From: Bacilli bacterium
Lineage (GTDB): Bacteria; Bacillota_I; Bacilli_A; RFN20; CAG-288
Length of the DNA: 8,162 bases
Direction: 5' to 3'
NCBI GenBank assembly: GCA_028707375.1
Contig: JAQWCB010000032.1
Span: 1-8,162 of the forward strand
Each line of letters begins with the position of its first letter. Position 1 is the stretch's first letter. This document shows, one piece after another, positions 6,475 to 8,162 of the stretch. The notes under the pieces are model-generated. The model was not told where the DNA came from. It saw only the letters and a list, made by a program, of their open reading frames with translations, and ran no database searches. Position numbers and translations under genes: made by a program.

Positions 6475-8162
6475 TTACTTCTTCACTTTCAGAAATATCG
6501 CTCCGAACGAAGCAATTTTCAATACGATAGAATATGGCTGATGATGCATGCTGACCTTCTGTGCCACTAATGGCAGACCATTGTATTGATTATTTCCTCC
6601 ATAAACATCTTTATCCGAATTAAAAATTTCTTCGTATTCCCCCTTATATGGAACACCAATTTGATAATTATTATAAAAGTTTGGGGTCATATTGAAGATA
6701 AAAACCATTACTTCATTGTCGACTTCACGCTTAAAAGCAAAGATTGATTGAGCCGCGTTGTCCACCATGATCCACCGAAAATGCTCGGGATTGTATTCCT
6801 GAAGATACATTGCCTTATTTCCGCGATATATCAAATTTAAGTCGCGCATCATTCGCGTGATTGAATCGTGTTTAGGATACTTTTTCAAATTCCAACTCAA
6901 CGAGCGTTTTTCATCCCACTCGTCAAAAGTTGCTAATTCGTTTCCCATGAAATTCAATTTCTTCCCTGGGTGAGCATACTGATAGGCATATAGATTTCTT
7001 ACAAGAGCAAACTTAGTATCATAGTCTCCCCACATCTTGTTGAGAATGGTACCTTTCATGTGCACCACTTCATCGTGACTAAGTGGCAGGATGAAATTTT
7101 CAGAATAGAAATAAGCCATGGAGAAACTAAGCAAATTATTGTGATACGGTTTATAGATAGGATCTTTCTCATAGTATTTCAGCGTGTCATTCATCCATCC
7201 TAAATCCCATTTATAATCAAAGCCCAATCCTCCATCATCAACGCTCTTTGTCACTTGACCGTAAGCGGATGAATCCTCTGCCATCACCATTGCGCTCGGA
7301 ATGAGCTTGTGGATGGCATAAGTTGCGCGCTTAATAAAATCTATTCCGCCTTGATTTACTCCGCGCTCGCCATTTCCTTCCCAATATATAATGTTGCTCA
7401 CCGCATCAAAGCGGAGTCCATCAAAATGGAAGTATTTCAAAAAGTACATCATTGAGGAGATAAGAAAAGACCGAACGGGATCTTTTCCTAAATCGAAATT
7501 CTTAGTTCCCCACTGCGAAAATTCATGTTCTCCCACATATTCATATACGCACGAACCATCAAAGCGAGCCAAGCCAAATTCATCGGTCGCAAAGTGAACG
7601 GGGACAAAATCCAAGATCACGCCAATGCCAGCCTGATGAAGTCGATCGACAAAAGACATCAACTGCTTAGGATTACCGTAGCGCGAGTCCGCGGCATAAT
7701 ATCCAGTCACTTGATATCCCCAGGAACCATCGAAAGGATATTGCGTAATCGGCATTATTTCAATGTGCGTATAACCATTTTTCTTAATGTAATCAATTAA
7801 GCGATCAGCGATTTCCTCACAGGAGTAATAGCCTCCGTTGTCCTTTAAGCCCATCCAACTTCCTAGATGCATTTCATATATGGCAACAGGTTTGTCAAAA
7901 TTTCTCGTGCGGGATAACATGTACTTTTGATCGTGAAAGATAAAGCCTCGATAATCAAAAGTTCGCGAAGCGCTCGATGGTCGATGCTCAGCAAAAAAAG
8001 CAAAAGGATCAGCCTTGTCGCGCCACTGATCATCGCATCCTAAAATATGATACTTATACGATTGATACATTTTGGCATCTTTGACAAAAAGATAAAATAA
8101 ACCTCGCTCATCTATTTTTTTCATCGAGGAATCATAGACCGACCACGAATTGAAATCACCAA
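6475..8162 (-). CDS. glgB: 1,4-alpha-glucan (glycogen) branching enzyme, N-terminus beyond the window
   Basis: GH13 enzyme that cuts an alpha-1,4 glucan chain and rejoins it through alpha-1,6 branches during glycogen synthesis. The frame is open to the right edge: upstream of the Met at 8124 it reads GDFNSWSVYDSS, which contains the GDFNxW motif of the CBM48 domain, so that Met is internal. About 562 codons are present; the missing N-terminus is probably some 40-60 residues by comparison with roughly 630-residue Bacillus enzymes. Numbered from the Met at 8124, the four GH13 regions are LDFVPVHF (171-178), GLRFDAV (236-242, nucleophile Asp240 at 7405-7407), MAEDSS (281-286, acid/base Glu283 at 7276-7278) and SHDEVVH (349-355, Asp351 at 7072-7074). 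The C-terminal beta domain includes YGGNNQYNG. The catalytic triad is intact. Region I differs from the common DWVPGHF, and HMKGT replaces the common HGKKS after region IV. The stop is TAA at 6477-6475. glgP follows, giving a glycogen-metabolism pair. Confidence 0.95.
   Translation of the reverse strand, partial: GDFNSWSVYDSSMKKIDERGLFYLFVKDAKMYQSYKYHILGCDDQWRDKADPFAFFAEHRPSSASRTFDYRGFIFHDQKYMLSRTRNFDKPVAIYEMHLGSWMGLKDNGGYYSCEEIADRLIDYIKKNGYTHIEIMPITQYPFDGSWGYQVTGYYAADSRYGNPKQLMSFVDRLHQAGIGVILDFVPVHFATDEFGLARFDGSCVYEYVGEHEFSQWGTKNFDLGKDPVRSFLISSMMYFLKYFHFDGLRFDAVSNIIYWEGNGERGVNQGGIDFIKRATYAIHKLIPSAMVMAEDSSAYGQVTKSVDDGGLGFDYKWDLGWMNDTLKYYEKDPIYKPYHNNLLSFSMAYFYSENFILPLSHDEVVHMKGTILNKMWGDYDTKFALVRNLYAYQYAHPGKKLNFMGNELATFDEWDEKRSLSWNLKKYPKHDSITRMMRDLNLIYRGNKAMYLQEYNPEHFRWIMVDNAAQSIFAFKREVDNEVMVFIFNMTPNFYNNYQIGVPYKGEYEEIFNSDKDVYGGNNQYNGLPLVAQKVSMHHQPYSIVLKIASFGAIFLKVKK

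Noticed and set aside
7525..7800. Plus-strand open frame of 91 codons inside glgB
   Set aside because: It lies fully opposite the conserved GH13 core of glgB and has no features of a real protein.
1..8162. Undescribed defence, mobile or biosynthetic system
   Set aside because: All four genes belong to well-known housekeeping or glycogen families with intact motifs. I saw no transposase, integrase, repeat array, toxin-antitoxin pair or unexplained coding region.

Overview
The window is AT-rich bacterial DNA carrying four protein genes, all on the minus strand. In transcription order (right to left) they are glgB (glycogen branching enzyme, cut off by the right edge), glgP (glycogen phosphorylase), tig (trigger factor) and lon (ATP-dependent protease La). 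Three ribosome-binding sites are visible and all carry the same strong GGAGGAAT core. Tryptophan is encoded by TGG, and TGA is not needed as a sense codon in any of the four genes. Together with the AT-rich, Firmicutes-type intergenic signals, this points to a low-GC Bacillota or related lineage that uses the standard code (Erysipelotrichia-, RF39- or Acholeplasma/Izemoplasma-like). It argues against the code-4 mycoplasmas. I cannot name a genus from the sequence alone.

Layout from right to left. 8162-6475: glgB, open at the right edge; the first Met in the window is internal, because the CBM48 motif GDFNSW is encoded upstream of it. 6474-6397: a 78-bp gap holding a perfect 7-bp palindrome and the glgP ribosome-binding site. 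6396-3988: glgP, complete. 3987-3911: a 77-bp gap with a very good sigma-A-type promoter for tig and no clear terminator. 3910-2606: tig, complete. 2605-2422: a gap with a bidirectional terminator, a second small palindrome, a lon promoter, and a leader containing another perfect inverted repeat just before a strong Shine-Dalgarno. 2421-10: lon, complete from the preferred ATG. No stretch longer than 300 bases lacks a gene.

Functionally the window is two modules side by side. glgB and glgP form a glycogen branching and breakdown pair; the synthesis genes glgC and glgA are not in view and may lie upstream. tig and lon are a protein-quality-control pair, a ribosome-bound folding helper and a housekeeping protease. 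They have separate promoters, with a terminator between them. All four proteins keep the catalytic or binding motifs I checked, so they look like ordinary active enzymes.

I found no evidence of an undescribed system, mobile element, CRISPR array, RNA gene or phage element. The most useful second looks are at the short intergenic inverted repeats, especially those flanking the lon promoter and in its leader, the truncated glgB start, and the divergent Lon N-terminal region.
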